From an uncultured Acetobacteroides sp. (GTDB lineage Bacteria > Bacteroidota > Bacteroidia > Bacteroidales > ZOR0009), in NCBI RefSeq assembly GCF_963678165.1, contig NZ_OY782755.1, forward strand, positions 1,860,001 to 1,924,000: a stretch of 64,000 nucleotides of DNA. Direction: 5' to 3'. The notes beneath the pieces were generated by a model, which saw only the letters and a program-made list of their open reading frames with translations, ran no database searches and had not been told where the DNA came from. The position numbers were made by a program, and so were the translations under genes. Of the stretch, positions 63,326 to 64,000 are shown piece by piece (the stretch's first letter is position 1; every line of letters begins with the position of its first letter).

Positions 63326-63518
63326 TGTGAGTTTGGGTCCGGCGCTGCCAGTTTGGCGTAATCTGCGTGAGTTTACCGCTCCGTACCGTGAGTTAGCCAC
63401 CGATCGCTGCCAGTTTGGCGTAATCTGTGCGAGTTTGCCGTTCCTCCGCGCCAGTTTGTCGCTGCGCACCGCCAGTTTGGCGTTGCTCCAGGCGAGTTTG
63501 GGGTGCGCAACGTGAGTT
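63326..63518. repeat. Array F: ten 20-21 bp tandem repeats
   Basis: An AGTT(T) core recurs at 63330, 63350, 63370, 63391, 63412, 63432, 63453, 63474, 63495 and 63515: spacings 20, 20, 21, 21, 20, 21, 21, 21, 20. The best units read GCCAGTTTGGCGTAATCTG, with the dyad GCCA-gtt-TGGC. The mean of about 20.6 bp is close to two helical turns. It lies between the terminator at 63560 and the start of the helical protein gene, inside a 384-bp gap. Confidence 0.88.
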
Positions 63519-63559
63519 GGCTCTTCCGATCGAGGGTTGGGCCGTGCGGAGTGTGGAAA

Positions 63560-63589
63560 TAAAAAAAGCCGCCCCGGGTGGGGCGGCTT
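63560..63589 (-). terminator. Terminator of the last gene
   Basis: AAGCCGCCCC-gggt-GGGGCGGCTT, followed on the minus strand by a run of T residues, 22 bp past the stop of the partial gene. Confidence 0.93.
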
Positions 63590-63610
63590 CTTTACTCGTG
63601 TTCCGATTCC

Positions 63611-64000
63611 TTAGTTGATAACTTGGATGTCGTCGATGAAGAAGCGCACAGGTACGAGCGTTGCGTCAGTCGAAGACTTGGCTACCATTGGGGTTTCGAA
63701 CTTAATTTTTGAGGTTGCAGTTCCTTTGGTAAAGGTAACAGTCTTTTCTTCTAGCGTAGTTGCCGACTTATCTGCTACTACGTCAACGCTCTGGGTTTCG
63801 TCGCCCATGGATACAGTTAGCTTTGCATTAGCATACCATCCTTTTACCTTAAACTTAACGGTAACCTTGCCAGTGTTGGCTGATAGATCGAGCGCCTTAG
63901 TTTCTAGAGAGCCAGCCTTTGAGCTTGTGCCCAACTTAACAGCGCCAGCTGCTTGGTAAACGAGGGTGGCTGTAGGAAAATTGTCGGTAGCGGTCCAAAG
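63611..64000 (-). CDS. C-terminal part of a probable secreted beta-sandwich protein
   Basis: The frame is open to the right edge and at least 129 residues long; the start lies outside the window. The visible piece (LWTATDNFPTATLVYQAAGAVKLG ... VTVKFKVKGWYANAKLTVSMG ... FFIDDIQVIN) is rich in beta strands and ends with the FxIDDIxV motif typical of lectin-like or choice-of-anchor jelly-roll domains in secreted Bacteroidota proteins. No catalytic residues can be seen. The internal TTG at 63934 is not the real start. Confidence 0.7.
   Translation of the reverse strand, partial: LWTATDNFPTATLVYQAAGAVKLGTSSKAGSLETKALDLSANTGKVTVKFKVKGWYANAKLTVSMGDETQSVDVVADKSATTLEEKTVTFTKGTATSKIKFETPMVAKSSTDATLVPVRFFIDDIQVIN

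Overview
The window comes from a Bacteroidota chromosome, most likely an anaerobic, fermentative Bacteroidales. Evidence: a SusC/SusD/SusE outer-membrane glycan system, DUF349 and DUF4249 proteins, an S46 dipeptidyl-peptidase, a secreted M6 protease with a T9SS-type C-terminus, and several promoters with the Bacteroidetes -7 element TAnnTTTG. A trimeric [FeFe]-hydrogenase cluster points to a strict anaerobe that makes hydrogen from NADH and ferredoxin. A Rikenellaceae-like or Acetobacteroides-like fermenter would fit, but that is a guess. I saw no tRNA, rRNA or CRISPR array.

Layout. 0-10 kb: housekeeping genes (trmD, a DUF349 protein, pyrG, yidC) and a GH3/beta-lactamase fusion. 10-17 kb: a TetR regulator and two convergent TonB-type outer-membrane proteins, then acylphosphatase. 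17-35 kb: an alpha-glucan locus with two paralogous GH13 amylases (one interrupted by an in-frame stop), an IS256-family element between them, susE-susD-susC, a divergent LacI regulator, and a sugar transporter/beta-phosphoglucomutase/GH65 phosphorylase operon. LacI-type operators lie both in the susC-lacI gap and before the transporter, so one regulator probably controls uptake and intracellular breakdown. 35-48 kb: a cation/proton antiporter, a DUF4249/TonB-receptor pair, kdsC-ubiA, rlmF, an SMR exporter, an FN3-like protein, maf and an S46 peptidase (DPP11-like). 48.5-57.2 kb: six genes (DRTGG, anti-sigma-like ATPase, hydrogenase-like Fe-S protein, DRTGG, PHP, HATPase) that look like a sensory/regulatory cassette, followed by four structural genes of an electron-bifurcating-type [FeFe]-hydrogenase. 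57-64 kb: a peroxiredoxin, then a minus-strand series (M6 protease, EEP nuclease/phosphatase, nitroreductase-like protein), an unknown helical protein and the C-terminus of a secreted protein.

The most unusual feature is a set of six intergenic tandem-repeat arrays (13.9, 18.9, 29.1, 36.6, 44.6 and 63.3 kb). Their sequences are unrelated, yet all have a period of 20-21 bp or about twice that (41-43 bp), and their units usually carry a short dyad. Periods of about two or four DNA helical turns, with no shared sequence and no consistent reading frame, suggest a common DNA- or RNA-level process. The hydrogenase-linked sensory cassette is the second main point of interest.
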